Positions 34,739 through 43,429 are shown, numbered from the stretch's first letter. The stretch is DNA of 64,000 nucleotides from Pacificispira sp965223125 (GCA_965223125.1 OZ244984.1:1240001-1304000); one strand, 5' to 3'. Translations and numbers: made by a program. Notes: generated by a model not told the origin, from the sequence alone.

Positions 34739-35143
34739 TTACGCGGCGCGCTTCAGCAAATCACCGTAGGGTGATTTCTTTTCGCGCACCCGGTTTTGCG
34801 TCAGGAACGACACAAGCAGCGCAATCCAGGCAACAATCGCCGGCGGCCAGCCCGGATCGCCGGCAGCCATATGCGCCGAGGCGGCCAGCAACAGGTGCCA
34901 GAACATCGCCGCATAGGCGAAATCGGACAGAAACGTCGACGGGCGCCAAAGGATGACTACGGCCGCCACGATCTTCAGCATGGCCAACGGCCATATTATG
35001 TAGGTTGGGTATTTCAACAGGCCCTCATACATTCCCGCAACCATGTCATGCGCGGTGATGTAAAATGCCGCTCCGCCCAGATAGACCAATGCAACCAGCC
35101 CGGTTGCAGCCCAGTACGTAATTTTCGCAGATTTGTCGCTCAT
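34739..35143 (-). CDS. DoxX-family membrane protein
   Basis: This 134-residue protein has four hydrophobic helices (AATGLVALVYLGGAAFYITA, WPLAMLKIVAAVVILW, FAYAAMFWHLLLAASAHM, VAWIALLVSFLT). It resembles DoxX/DoxD-like inner-membrane proteins, often found near quinone or thiol redox genes. It is the first gene of the leftward group, divergent from the HxlR gene, and therefore probably controlled by it. Confidence 0.8.
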   Translation of the reverse strand: MSDKSAKITYWAATGLVALVYLGGAAFYITAHDMVAGMYEGLLKYPTYIIWPLAMLKIVAAVVILWRPSTFLSDFAYAAMFWHLLLAASAHMAAGDPGWPPAIVAWIALLVSFLTQNRVREKKSPYGDLLKRAA

Positions 35144-35280
35144 CTAGACGTCCTCTATTTTGTTCAAATTACCCGAGCACTCTTCCGTATGGCTCACCCT
35201 TGCCAGGTTTTGCCTTTCACTCTAGTATCTTTAGGCGTCTTAGTTCAAAAGGAAAAGTAGGCACAGAAAAGTAACCACCT

Positions 35281-35649
35281 TTGGAAAACCTCAAAATGAA
35301 ACAGAAAACACCGCCCGCGTGTCCCATGGACTCCATTCTGCGCCTGTTGATGGGTCCGTGGACGAGTTATATCATCTGGGTGCTGAGCGATCAGGGTCCG
35401 CAAAGGTTCGGGGCACTGAAACGTGCCGTGCCGGGGATATCGACCCGCATGCTGACCGAACGCCTGCGCATGCTGCAAGGCGCCGGGGTCATCTGGCGGG
35501 AACAGGCGGAGACTATTCCGCCTGCGGTGACCTATGGCCTGACGCCGCGCGGCAACGACCTGCACAGCGTTCTGGAGGCACTGGGAAGTATCGCGGAACG
35601 ATGGAAGGTTGAGGGGGTCTTTGAAGACAATGCCTTCGGCGTTGGTTGA
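35281..35649 (+). CDS. HxlR-family transcriptional regulator
   Basis: This 122-residue winged-helix protein has a Cys near the N-terminus (PPACPMDSILRLLMGPWTSYIIW) and then RFGALKRAVPGISTRMLTERLRMLQGAGVI and VTYGLTPRGNDL. HxlR proteins often sense quinones or aldehydes through that Cys. It is divergent from the DoxX-to-LLM group across a 137-bp spacer and is its likely local regulator. Confidence 0.88.
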   Translation: MENLKMKQKTPPACPMDSILRLLMGPWTSYIIWVLSDQGPQRFGALKRAVPGISTRMLTERLRMLQGAGVIWREQAETIPPAVTYGLTPRGNDLHSVLEALGSIAERWKVEGVFEDNAFGVG

Positions 35650-35832
35650 TTGCTCCACCCGGCAAGAAAAGTTAGAGTGCTAACCAGCATGCTCCGGTGG
35701 CGACCTGTCGGTCGTCAGCGCACCAGGCAGCACCCGCGATGCGAGCAGGAGCCGTTCAAATGACTGTCTAACGTCATCGCCTATGGGACAGATTAGTGGA
35801 ATTGCATAGGAGATGATTTCTGGTTCATCGTA
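35650..35832. other. Short gap before the IS3 genes
   Basis: 183 bases that should contain the left end of the IS3-like element. No end could be fixed because the matching right end is missing. Confidence 0.35.
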
Positions 35833-36228
35833 ATGACCCGAAGGGGAATGAAGATGAGACAGAAATCGCAGACACGACAGACAGGTGGCGACAAAGCTAT
35901 TAAGGACATTCGCCGGGCGACCCGGAAGCAATATTCTGCTGAAGAAAAGATCCGTATCGTTCTGGACGGCTTGCGTGGCGAAGAATCTATAGCCGAGCTG
36001 TGTCGGCGCGAAGGCATCGCCGAGAGCATTTATTACAAATGGTCGAAGGAGTTTCTTGAAGCTGGCAAGCGCCGACTTGCTGGTGATACAGCGCGTGCAG
36101 CCTCCACGGGTGAGGTGACGGCCCTTCGCCGGGAAGCGCGTGATCTGAAAGAAGTTGTTGCAGAGCAGACATTGGAATTGCGGTTGCTCAAAAAAAGCAT
36201 GATCGCGGATGGGGGAGACGACGAATGA
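35833..36228 (+). CDS. IS3-family transposase, OrfA
   Basis: This 131-residue helix-turn-helix protein reads QYSAEEKIRIVLDGLRGEES, then IAELCRREGIAESIYYKWSKEFLEAGKRRL and a C-terminal leucine-zipper-like coil (LRREARDLKEVVAEQTLELRLLKKSM). It is the DNA-binding OrfA of an IS3-type element. ATG 35854 is an alternative start. The stop overlaps the OrfB start (ATGA at 36225-36228). OrfB is truncated, so this copy is not autonomous. Confidence 0.88.
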   Translation: MTRRGMKMRQKSQTRQTGGDKAIKDIRRATRKQYSAEEKIRIVLDGLRGEESIAELCRREGIAESIYYKWSKEFLEAGKRRLAGDTARAASTGEVTALRREARDLKEVVAEQTLELRLLKKSMIADGGDDE

Positions 36229-36797
36229 GATATCCCGCATCTGAAAAACTTGAGATCATCCGGCTTGTTGAGCAATCCCATCTGCCAATCAAACAGACGC
36301 TGGATAAGCTGGGCATCCCCCGCACCACATTTTATCGGTGGTACGACCGCTATCAGACCGGCGGGCCTTTAGCATTGGAAGATCAATCACCAAGGCCGTC
36401 ACAGGTCTGGAATCGTATCCCTGATGACGTTCGCCAGCGCATTGTTGATCTGGCCCTGGATGTGCCAGAACTGTCACCTCGTGAACTGGCCGTGCGTTAT
36501 ATGGACACAGAAAGCTACTTTGTCTCAGAGGCTTCCGTCTATCGCCTGCTTAAATCGCTGGATCTGATTACCAGTCCCGCTTTTATCGTCATCAAGGCAG
36601 CAGATGAGTTCAGGGAGAAGACAACCGCCATCAATCAACTGTGGCAAACTGACTTCACTTATCTGAAGGTTATCGGCTGGGGCTGGATGTACTTATCGAC
36701 GATCCTCGATGATTACTCGCGCTATATCATTGCCTGGAAGTTGTGCACGACCATGAAGTCGAGCGATGTGACCGACACGCTGGACCTCGCCCTGAAT
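36225..36797 (+). pseudogene. IS3-family transposase OrfB, truncated
   Basis: The first about 190 residues of OrfB are intact, with a helix-turn-helix (IKQTLDKLGIPRTTFYRWYD) and the start of the rve core with the first catalytic Asp (WQTDFTYLKVIGWGWMYLST, then ILDDYSRYIIAW). Near 36797 homology stops, and the DNA becomes the antisense of an IS66 tnpB gene. The remaining Asp and Glu are missing, so the enzyme is dead. Confidence 0.85.
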
Positions 36798-36912
36798 ACG
36801 GATCTTGCCCCAAAGCCTTCTCTGCCAGAGACGACAAACCTGCGAAGCCCTTGCGCATGTCGGTTACGCCCGCACACAACCAGACCTTCGTTTGTGACGG
36901 GACGGGGATCAT
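36797..36912 (-). pseudogene. IS66-family TnpB fragment
   Basis: Starting at 36912, MIPVPSQTKVWLCAGVTDMR, then KGFAGLSSLAEKALGQDPYSG is the start of IS66 Orf2/TnpB. It stops at the same point where IS3 orfB stops, so the two elements are fused by a deletion or insertion. Confidence 0.8.
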
Positions 36913-37271
36913 TCAGAAAGACCACGGGCTAAACGGACAACAGTATCTGTATCAAAGGCACCACTGATCTCCAGGTGGTGGCCGTTTGCCAAAACTATCT
37001 TTATCAAACCCGGTTCGGCCGTGTGTTCCTGAGCCGGTTCAGTCGTTGGCAAACGGGTTACGACCTCAACAGGCAGGAAGCTCATTACCTTCGGTTCATC
37101 GTCACCGCCAGAATTATACCGGGGGTCTCTTATCCATTTGAAGACCATGTTGGTATTTAAATCATAGCGATGCGCAACCTCGGGAACCGATACACCCGGC
37201 ACCCTGGTCTGGGCAACAATCCTGATCTTCTCCTCATCGCTCCATTTACGCCGTTTACGTCTCTCTGCCAT
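36909..37271 (-). CDS. tnpA: IS66-family accessory protein TnpA
   Basis: This 120-residue protein has a helix-turn-helix (KWSDEEKIRIVAQTRVPGVS, then VPEVAHRYDLNTNMVFKWIRDPRY) and the IKIVLANGHHLEISGAFD C-terminal segment of IS66 TnpA. Its end overlaps the tnpB start (ATGA). tnpC is absent, so the IS66 copy is inactive. The GC-rich repeats at 37276-37300 may include the IS66 end. Confidence 0.85.
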   Translation of the reverse strand: MAERRKRRKWSDEEKIRIVAQTRVPGVSVPEVAHRYDLNTNMVFKWIRDPRYNSGGDDEPKVMSFLPVEVVTRLPTTEPAQEHTAEPGLIKIVLANGHHLEISGAFDTDTVVRLARGLSE

Positions 37272-37514
37272 CGTTTAGCGTCCGCTTAAGTTAAGCGGAC
37301 ACCTGTTGCCCGCTTAGTCGATGCAGAGTCGCAGGTCAGAGCACCAATTGTAAGGTGGGTCAGGCCGGACGCTAACGTCGAAACCTATCGCGATCTTATT
37401 GCCGACGGATATTAAGTTCCTGACGTCGAATTTTTGGGTCAGGCTAGACGCGGGGTAGGTGGACATCTGTCAAATCTGATGCCGTTGACGTTTACAATTT
37501 ACCATTTTAGGTCG
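37272..37514. other. Gap between IS66 remnant and element A module
   Basis: No gene, terminator or transposon-end motif was found. Confidence 0.4.
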
Positions 37515-38426
37515 TTATAAAGTTTCATTGGCTTTAGCGCGGCGTGCATGAACAGAAACGAATTCCATCTCGTCTAGGATTGAAGCGTGCAGGCAGTTTG
37601 TGCCATTCCCCAAAGATCTGTACATGGCGTATCTCAGTAATTTTAGCGTATCGCCTGTTCGTCCCTTGGTCCTGGATTGGATACTTTCCGTGATTCGTTT
37701 CGTTTTGAAGCTCTTGTCCATATCGAAACCAGATGAAGTTACATAAGTTTGTATAAATTTCCCATAATGCTCCCCGGGTTGCCAAATCGGTACCCGAACC
37801 GGTTCAAACCGGCTCCCGAATTGTTGGTCAGTTTGGAAGGCTGATTCTGCCTGCCGCGTTCCGATCACGACAATCGGGATTTGGAGTGAGTTCGTGAGGA
37901 ATTTTAGGCCATTCAGAAAGATCGTTCGTTGGTCGCGGCTACCAGGAAGAATGTTATGAATTTCGTCGACGAAGATCATGCGCACCCCAATCGCTGGAAA
38001 CAGATTCAGTATCTGCGTTTCCGCTCTCTGTCGGCTTAAAGTCTCTGGTACAGCCGCATTCACGGCACGCAACAATCCTCCGTAGAACTCTCCCAGGAAC
38101 GGCCCTGGCGGTGTTTCAACAAACACGACGGGATGCTTCGTATCAGTCTCATCTGCGCTTCGCTGAGGTGTGTGTCGGTGTTGAAATTCCCGCGCGATTG
38201 ACGTTTTCCCTGTGTTGGTCTCACCAACGATCATTGCGCATGGAGGGCGGATCGACTTGGGCTGGTCGAATATGTTCTCTAGCAATGCCAATATTTTCGA
38301 TGCGGCCGCATATTCGATCCACCGATCCCTACGGATTGCATCTCGTTGCTCTGCTGAGATTATCGAGGGACGGTTCTTATTAACGCCCTCCGATGCAACT
38401 TCTTCTACTTTGATCAATCGTGCCAC
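37515..38426 (-). CDS. tnsC: TnsC/TniB AAA+ regulator of element A
   Basis: This 303-residue AAA+ ATPase has Walker A GETNTGKTSIAREF, Walker B RMIFVDEIHNIL and NSLQIPIVVIGTRQAESAFQ. It is homologous to, but clearly diverged from, the element B protein. The GTG start at 38426 overlaps the tnsB stop by 13 bases. It bridges TniQ and the TnsAB transposase. Confidence 0.9.
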   Translation of the reverse strand: MARLIKVEEVASEGVNKNRPSIISAEQRDAIRRDRWIEYAAASKILALLENIFDQPKSIRPPCAMIVGETNTGKTSIAREFQHRHTPQRSADETDTKHPVVFVETPPGPFLGEFYGGLLRAVNAAVPETLSRQRAETQILNLFPAIGVRMIFVDEIHNILPGSRDQRTIFLNGLKFLTNSLQIPIVVIGTRQAESAFQTDQQFGSRFEPVRVPIWQPGEHYGKFIQTYVTSSGFDMDKSFKTKRITESIQSRTKGRTGDTLKLLRYAMYRSLGNGTNCLHASILDEMEFVSVHARRAKANETL

Positions 38427-40342
38427 CCTGCGTTCAGATCTTCTTCAGAAAACTCATAATACTCCTCCTCATTCTGTTGATCGGAATGAGGAGCATCGTT
38501 ATCAACCACTATCTGTAAATTTAGCGGCGGTTTGTCGTCGACTTTCTGTTCACTGCGCAAAGTACTGTGGCCTGCGCGTGTGCTTGTGTTTTCTCGATGG
38601 AGTTTGGCTTGCTTCCGACGCTGGTTAGTCCTCCGAGCCTTTTTGGTTTCGGTCTTTGCGCTTTTCACAACCGCTCCCATTTCTTCGATCGTCCTGAAAA
38701 TAAGGGCTTCGTTTACTTTTTCCGCACCCTGACGTTTCAATTCCTTGATCGCTTCCTTGAGTTCCCAAACTGTGATCGTTGGATGACCTATGTCGAGAAA
38801 GGGAACGGGGATGTAATCCTGCTTTTGGGGATCCAGGAAATAGATCGTGCTGATGTCGAGAGGATCCCGCCGCACTTTGAATTTCGGCGTCAGGCCGTTG
38901 ACTTTGTACCCGATCCAGCAACGGATTTCGTCGCTATAGTATCGGACATGATTCATGGTGATGCCCTGGCGTTGAACGGTGCATTCTTTGAAGGGAAGAA
39001 AGTCGATGCGAAGTCTTTCAGGGTCTTGGTGTTTCGGGGGGATGCCGATGCCTTTGAGATTCTTGCCATCACCAAGGAGGCCTCGTTCCCACATTGCCCG
39101 GGGAGACATATTTAGCTGAGAATGGATGCGCTCATGGTAGACGCCGGTTATCCAGAGCAACAGCCAGCGCTGTGCCTCTTTAAAGGTCATCGCTGAATTT
39201 TTGTCGGAGTCGTAGCCATCCCGATCGCGGGTGTTCGAGAAGGTCGTTCCTGGGAGCGCGTGGAACTCCTTGGCTATTGTTCCGAACAGCCGTTCAATTC
39301 GGCCTCCCCAGTTTGGTGTTTTTACCGGCCTCCATTCAATCGATATCCCATGTTCGATACATGCTTCCGACACAGATTTGCATCGAAAATCCTTACCATT
39401 GTCCGCATGAAGCGTTGCCATCCTTCCCCAAACATCCCAGTGATTGGCTACATTCAAGTCAGCCAGTGCCTGATCCTTCGGCAGGATAGCGTTCTGAACG
39501 CACATGCCGACCGATTGGGCACTAGGTGCTTCGAGTGACAAATAGTAACCGACCACCATCCGGCTAAAGACATCGATTGCGAGCGTTAACCAGGGACGTC
39601 CGATAGGCTTGCGAGAAATGTCATCTACAAGAATCAGATCGAGATAATGGTGATCGATCTGAACAACGGACAACGGATGAGAGGCGCCGGGGAAATCTCC
39701 CGCCGCCGGATCGAAGCGGTCGCGTGCGGCCTTTTTGCCACGGCGGGCTTGAGTTGCTTCCTTCGGGGAGATTTTGGCTATCCTGCGCCGAACCGTTTTA
39801 TGGTCAGGTGCATTGAGTCCGGCAGCCCGGCATCTTATTTCGACTGCTTCGATAACCTTCTTCGGGGATTTTTTCTGTGTATGGAGATACTCGACCTCAA
39901 TGGCGGTGCGGATGATTGCCTCAACATCATCCGAAAGGCGTCGGGCTCTCGTTTGACCATGTTGAGGGGCGAGAGCGGCACGGCTCTCGAAAGTATTATA
40001 ACGTTCGAGCCAACGATAGATCGTTCTTACAGATTTGCCAGACTGTTTGGCAATTTTCTGTATTTCCCCTCGGGGTAGTGTTCTGTTGGTTAGCGATCTA
40101 ATGATTTCAAACCGCTGCTCCATTGCAGCGATTTTCTTTGGTGAAAGTGCATCGGGATGGGGTAGTGATCGTCTGGATTCTGCTTTCGGTTCCTCAAGAT
40201 CCGACACGCGCACTATCTTGGTTTCACCCGTATCTTTGAGTTGGACCATCACCTCAGCAACGCCAGCCACGCGCAGGAGCTCGCACCGCTGACCGCAATA
40301 GGTCGCCTTCGTTCCAGGCGTGAATGATTTCAGCGCGCTCAT
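38414..40342 (-). CDS. tnsB: TnsB/TniA DDE transposase of element A
   Basis: This 642-residue DDE transposase has KSVRTIYRWLERY (helix-turn-helix), VVQIDHHYLDLILVDD (Asp), TLHADNGKDFR (Asp) and GGRIERLFGTIAKEF (Glu). The start ATG overlaps the tnsA stop (ATGA at 40339-40342). Blocks are conserved with the element B transposase, but most of the N-terminal domains differ, which fits the different end-site motifs of the two elements. Confidence 0.93.
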   Translation of the reverse strand: MSALKSFTPGTKATYCGQRCELLRVAGVAEVMVQLKDTGETKIVRVSDLEEPKAESRRSLPHPDALSPKKIAAMEQRFEIIRSLTNRTLPRGEIQKIAKQSGKSVRTIYRWLERYNTFESRAALAPQHGQTRARRLSDDVEAIIRTAIEVEYLHTQKKSPKKVIEAVEIRCRAAGLNAPDHKTVRRRIAKISPKEATQARRGKKAARDRFDPAAGDFPGASHPLSVVQIDHHYLDLILVDDISRKPIGRPWLTLAIDVFSRMVVGYYLSLEAPSAQSVGMCVQNAILPKDQALADLNVANHWDVWGRMATLHADNGKDFRCKSVSEACIEHGISIEWRPVKTPNWGGRIERLFGTIAKEFHALPGTTFSNTRDRDGYDSDKNSAMTFKEAQRWLLLWITGVYHERIHSQLNMSPRAMWERGLLGDGKNLKGIGIPPKHQDPERLRIDFLPFKECTVQRQGITMNHVRYYSDEIRCWIGYKVNGLTPKFKVRRDPLDISTIYFLDPQKQDYIPVPFLDIGHPTITVWELKEAIKELKRQGAEKVNEALIFRTIEEMGAVVKSAKTETKKARRTNQRRKQAKLHRENTSTRAGHSTLRSEQKVDDKPPLNLQIVVDNDAPHSDQQNEEEYYEFSEEDLNAGWHD

Positions 40343-40986
40343 GTCACAAAGCCCGATAGTTCTATGACGGACTCCATCGTAAGCTCCTTGTCGAAATCAG
40401 CAGTGAGGATGCCAGTTGCCAATAGGCACCAAATTGTATGAAGCGTTGCACCTTTCAATGCGAGTGCCGATCCATTACACTCGGCCAACCGCTCGACAGA
40501 AATCCCGCATCGGACTTCGGTAAGCTTTCTCCGTAAGGCTGTTGCTATAGAGGAATCGAGTGATTGGGTTCTGAACGGCAGCAGGAATTTTGCGTTCTCA
40601 AGACGTGGTCCGCGAATTTCATCTTCGGTCCAAATCGAAAACTCCCAGTCGCGGTCGTTAGCAAATCGGCGCGCCGCCTCAAATCGCTCTTCATAGTGAT
40701 CTGCATCAGACTTAAGTATATCTGCGGGTTTGACTTCAACCAGCATTGTAGGCCGTTCGCGTCGATGCACTAGGAAGTCCGGGATATAGTAACCTGCTCG
40801 ACCTCGTTTCCCTGGAACAGGTACTTCAACCGGTTGCTCTTCGATGGATATGAAATCGGCGTCGAACATCATCAATGATATGAAATCGCGCTCCAAAGAA
40901 GACTCGAAGGCAACCCCTTGTCCGCCCGAGCCAGCATGTATGCCAGAGAGGCTTTTCTGTTTGGGAGGGATTTTCCTGACTGGCAT
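40339..40986 (-). CDS. tnsA: TnsA endonuclease of element A
   Basis: This 215-residue TnsA has its Glu in FESSLERDFISLM, Asp in YYIPDFLVHRR and Lys in MLVEVKPAD, all present. The N-terminus MPVRKIPPK is the same as in element B. It starts four bases after the tniQ stop. Presence of TnsA implies cut-and-paste rather than replicative movement. Confidence 0.92.
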   Translation of the reverse strand: MPVRKIPPKQKSLSGIHAGSGGQGVAFESSLERDFISLMMFDADFISIEEQPVEVPVPGKRGRAGYYIPDFLVHRRERPTMLVEVKPADILKSDADHYEERFEAARRFANDRDWEFSIWTEDEIRGPRLENAKFLLPFRTQSLDSSIATALRRKLTEVRCGISVERLAECNGSALALKGATLHTIWCLLATGILTADFDKELTMESVIELSGFVT

Positions 40987-40989
40987 CGT

Positions 40990-42318
40990 TCAGTCCGCTT
41001 TTTTGAACAATCTTCTCGCACTAGATGTATCGATTCGCTCTGTGTCACGAGAAAGAGTTTCGATGATTGCTTTTTCGACCCATGCAGAAACCTTCTCCCC
41101 TTCCCGTTTAGCAGCCTGTTTCGCTAGTGCCCTCGCTGATGGAGATATACCGTCCAGCTTCCAGTATCGGCTCTGACCGTAAGGAATATGTTCGTGCGCC
41201 GGCTCAGCGATCTTTGAGAGAGATCGAGGCCTGCGTCCGGAAAGGATTCTGATCTGGCGTTGCGTAGGAACGATCCCTCGCTTGGCGAGGTGATGTTTCA
41301 CTTCTTCCAGGTGAAGTTTGTTGGATTTGGGCGGATTGCCGTATGGCAGGTTATCTATCGGATCGACCAAGGCGAACGGCTCGTTGCGTCGATCTTTGAA
41401 GAGATGTCGGCTTCGAATACCAAGGGCCTCACACGCGGTAACGAAACGAGTGGGCCATTCCTCGATGAGAGTGGATGCCATTTGTAGGAGCGCAAATCGG
41501 CTGCGTGGGTTTAGTTTATCCACTTCCCTAAGCGCAGGTATCGCGCGACCCTGCAGGTTCAGGGAGTAAGTATTGCAAACATAATCCCGAAGGGGATATG
41601 CGTGCATACCCGCTGTCAGAATTCTGAAAATACGCCACATCACTAGAAAGAACAGCAACGGATGAATCCTGCCGAAATGTCCCATGACAATCCAGCCGCC
41701 TGCCAAAGCGGCTAATATTTGCGGCTCCAGAGAGTTTCGATCCTTGAGATCATTGGGAGTTGGGGGTGTCTTGCGCAAATCGAAGGTGCAATTCCAGCAT
41801 GCAGAAATTGGCTTTCCAGACCCGGTGAGATTGCCCGGATAAATCACGCTCGCGCAGTTTGGACAGCGATCAATCAACAAGCATTCGTGTTCCGTACAGG
41901 TCGGGAGGCACGATACTCTCCATATTGATCTCAAATATGGAGTTTCATCTTCGGCCAAACAAACCGGGCATGCTTGCTGTCCGAAGGATTGAATCCTTTG
42001 CCGGTTTCCTATCGCAGGCAACCACGGCAATAGCATGCGGCCGTCATCTTCTCCGATTAATGTGCCATGCCAGCTGTGAAACGTCATTGCTTCCAGCTTT
42101 TCGATCGGAACTAGAGTTCCTTCCTGAAGACCGGAAAGCAGATGAGGTGACCAATGCCTGTCGAGATCTGCAAAGTACATATGGCCGCCAGGCAGGGCAG
42201 CACGGTACAGTTCTTCTAGCGTTACGCAGTTCGCCTGTGAAACGCGCGTGAACCAAGATAAAAAAGATTCGCCTGGCAATGGCGCGGGGCGTCGTGGCCA
42301 GGGGCCAATATTATGCAT
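40990..42318 (-). CDS. tniQ: TniQ/TnsD target-selection protein of element A
   Basis: This 442-residue protein has a TniQ domain (LPGESFLSWFTRVSQANCVT), zinc-binding motifs (ACPVCLAEDETPYLRSIW, then CTEHECLLIDRCPNC) and a long C-terminal part. It is the first gene from the right end, which itself lies 27 bp from the tRNA-Ser 3' end. By analogy with TnsD at glmS, this protein probably recognises the 3' part of the tRNA-Ser gene. That link is inferred from position. Confidence 0.9.
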   Translation of the reverse strand: MHNIGPWPRRPAPLPGESFLSWFTRVSQANCVTLEELYRAALPGGHMYFADLDRHWSPHLLSGLQEGTLVPIEKLEAMTFHSWHGTLIGEDDGRMLLPWLPAIGNRQRIQSFGQQACPVCLAEDETPYLRSIWRVSCLPTCTEHECLLIDRCPNCASVIYPGNLTGSGKPISACWNCTFDLRKTPPTPNDLKDRNSLEPQILAALAGGWIVMGHFGRIHPLLFFLVMWRIFRILTAGMHAYPLRDYVCNTYSLNLQGRAIPALREVDKLNPRSRFALLQMASTLIEEWPTRFVTACEALGIRSRHLFKDRRNEPFALVDPIDNLPYGNPPKSNKLHLEEVKHHLAKRGIVPTQRQIRILSGRRPRSLSKIAEPAHEHIPYGQSRYWKLDGISPSARALAKQAAKREGEKVSAWVEKAIIETLSRDTERIDTSSARRLFKKAD

Positions 42319-42326
42319 CGCATTAT

Positions 42327-42342
42327 CTCGAAATTTTTCGAG
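42327..42342. promoter_or_regulatory. Palindrome just upstream of element A tniQ
   Basis: CTCGAAA-TT-TTTCGAG, a 7-bp inverted repeat 9 bases before the start codon. It could be an operator or a translation-blocking hairpin for the transposition operon. Confidence 0.35.
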
Positions 42343-42592
42343 GCGATTAGAATACGCCAGATAGTGGCCTGTGGCTATAAATAAATGAGTATCAGAATAC
42401 CGTAACGTCTCGCCCTAACGGGACGGTACTGCTGACCTAAAGAGTGATCGGCAAATCCTCCAAGGTCTCGTGCAGAAAGTTACCGATCTGCTGCCGCCCA
42501 TCAAAACGTCATTTCTGAGCATGCGGAGAGGGCAGGAAATCCGAGATTTATCGGTAAAATATAAAGTGGGGTAAATTATGAACAACCAACTA

Positions 42593-42758
42593 TTGTCATT
42601 TTTAAACGGTAATATAGGCCGGATTTGCTAATTTTCTTGCAATGTGATCATTCTTTTTGAAGAAAAGGGTAGAAAAACTAATATATTGAAAACATTGGAT
42701 GTTTTCCAAATCTCTGCCATTCTTAAGTGGTAATTGTCATTTTAAATGGGAAATGACA
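42593..42758 (-). repeat. Right end of element A with three presumed TnsB sites
   Basis: Reading inward from 42758: CCCATTTAAAATGACAAT within the terminus, ACCACTTAAGAATGGCAG (42714-42731) and ACCGTTTAAAAATGACAA (42593-42610). They match the left-end sites of element A and not those of B. Confidence 0.85.
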
Positions 42759-42763
42759 AATTT
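42759..42763. repeat. Target-site duplication, right copy, element A (AATTT)
   Basis: Perfect copy of the bases at 9016-9020. Confidence 0.9.
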
Positions 42764-42770
42764 TTTCGAA

Positions 42771-42790
42771 TCAAGGCCTTGAGAAAGGCC
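42771..42790 (-). terminator. Possible terminator of tRNA-Ser
   Basis: Just after the tRNA CCA, read leftward, GGCCTT-TCTC-AAGGCC forms a hairpin. It is followed by TTGATTCG rather than a T-run, so termination efficiency is doubtful. Confidence 0.4.
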
Positions 42791-42880
42791 TGGCGGAGAG
42801 AGGGGGATTCGAACCCCCGAGGGGCTTTCACCCCAACACGATTTCCAGTCGTGCGCCTTAAACCACTCGGCCATCTCTCC
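42791..42880 (-). tRNA. tRNA-Ser (anticodon GGA)
   Basis: A 90-base serine tRNA with an encoded CCA. Acceptor strands are GGAGAGA and TCTCTCC, followed by G73 and CCA. The anticodon arm is CACGA-CTGGAAA-TCGTG, giving GGA. A long variable arm and the T-arm GGGGGTTCGAATCCCCC are visible. Its 3' end faces the mobile region. It is probably the attachment site for both the tyrosine recombinase island and transposon A. Confidence 0.97.
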
Positions 42881-43081
42881 TGCGCTGCTGCCGATTCGAT
42901 CACGGCCTGCCGCACCCTCATTCTTGAAGGCGGCGGACCATAACCGAGAGGCTCCGGGACGGCAAGCGTTCCCATCGTGAAAATTTGCCTTGTATCCGGG
43001 TGCGATGCAGGTCTTTGGTTACGGTGTCAGTCTATGTTAGTGTCTCGCGAAATTGGACGCGACAGCGAGAGGGGGAGCGGC

Positions 43082-43411
43082 ATGGCCATCCTGCGTTTTC
43101 TTGGGCGGCTTTTCGTGCTGCTGGCCTTCGTTTGCATGGCGTTGCTGATCTTCGTCTGGCTGGGAGGCCATGCGACAGAACCAGCCGGACGAGTCTGGTT
43201 CGAGCTTCATCTCACCAGCCTCAGCAATACGGAAGTCTTTGTCGCACGCTATCTGGAAGCTCCGGAATTCTGGCGGGATCAGGCCGTGCCCTATCTGCAG
43301 CTCGACGCCTGGGAAGCCCTGCTCTGGCCGGTGATCCTGTTCATGGTTCTGGGCGGGCTGCTGGTCTATCTGGGTCGCCGCCGCCGCCGAAGAGGCGGCT
43401 TTCAACAATAG
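43082..43411 (+). CDS. Small membrane protein, unknown function
   Basis: This 109-residue protein has two hydrophobic segments: MAILRFLGRLFVLLAFVCMA, continuing to LLIFVWLGG, and WPVILFMVLGGLLVYLG. Between them lies a soluble loop of about 60 residues, and the C-terminus is a basic tail (GRRRRRRGG). The topology suggests both ends in the cytoplasm. ATG 43082 has GAGAGGGGGAG upstream. I do not recognise a family. The gene is convergent with lepA, with only 18 bases between stops. Confidence 0.6.
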   Translation: MAILRFLGRLFVLLAFVCMALLIFVWLGGHATEPAGRVWFELHLTSLSNTEVFVARYLEAPEFWRDQAVPYLQLDAWEALLWPVILFMVLGGLLVYLGRRRRRRGGFQQ

Positions 43412-43429
43412 AGTCGCCGCAGAGGCGGC

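Larger units (their letters stand above)
9021..42758. mobile_element. Tn7-like transposon, element A (33.7 kb), inserted beside tRNA-Ser
   Basis: The element is bounded by inverted termini TGTCATATCCCATT (left, 9021) and TGTCATTTCCCATT (right, reading inward from 42758). A perfect AATTT duplication flanks both ends. The right end carries a complete tniQ-tnsA-tnsB-tnsC module read inward (42318 down to 37515). Cargo includes decayed genes, a redox operon, IS debris and the nested element B. The right end lies 27 bp downstream of the CCA of tRNA-Ser(GGA), in the same orientation that Tn7 adopts beside glmS. I infer that TniQ acts like TnsD to direct insertion to the tRNA gene. No cas gene lies inside it. 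Confidence 0.93.

Noticed and set aside
42319..42592. A short homing CRISPR or guide RNA near the tniQ gene of element A
   Set aside because: No repeat resembling the CRISPR consensus and no repeat-spacer-repeat pattern is visible there; only a small palindrome.
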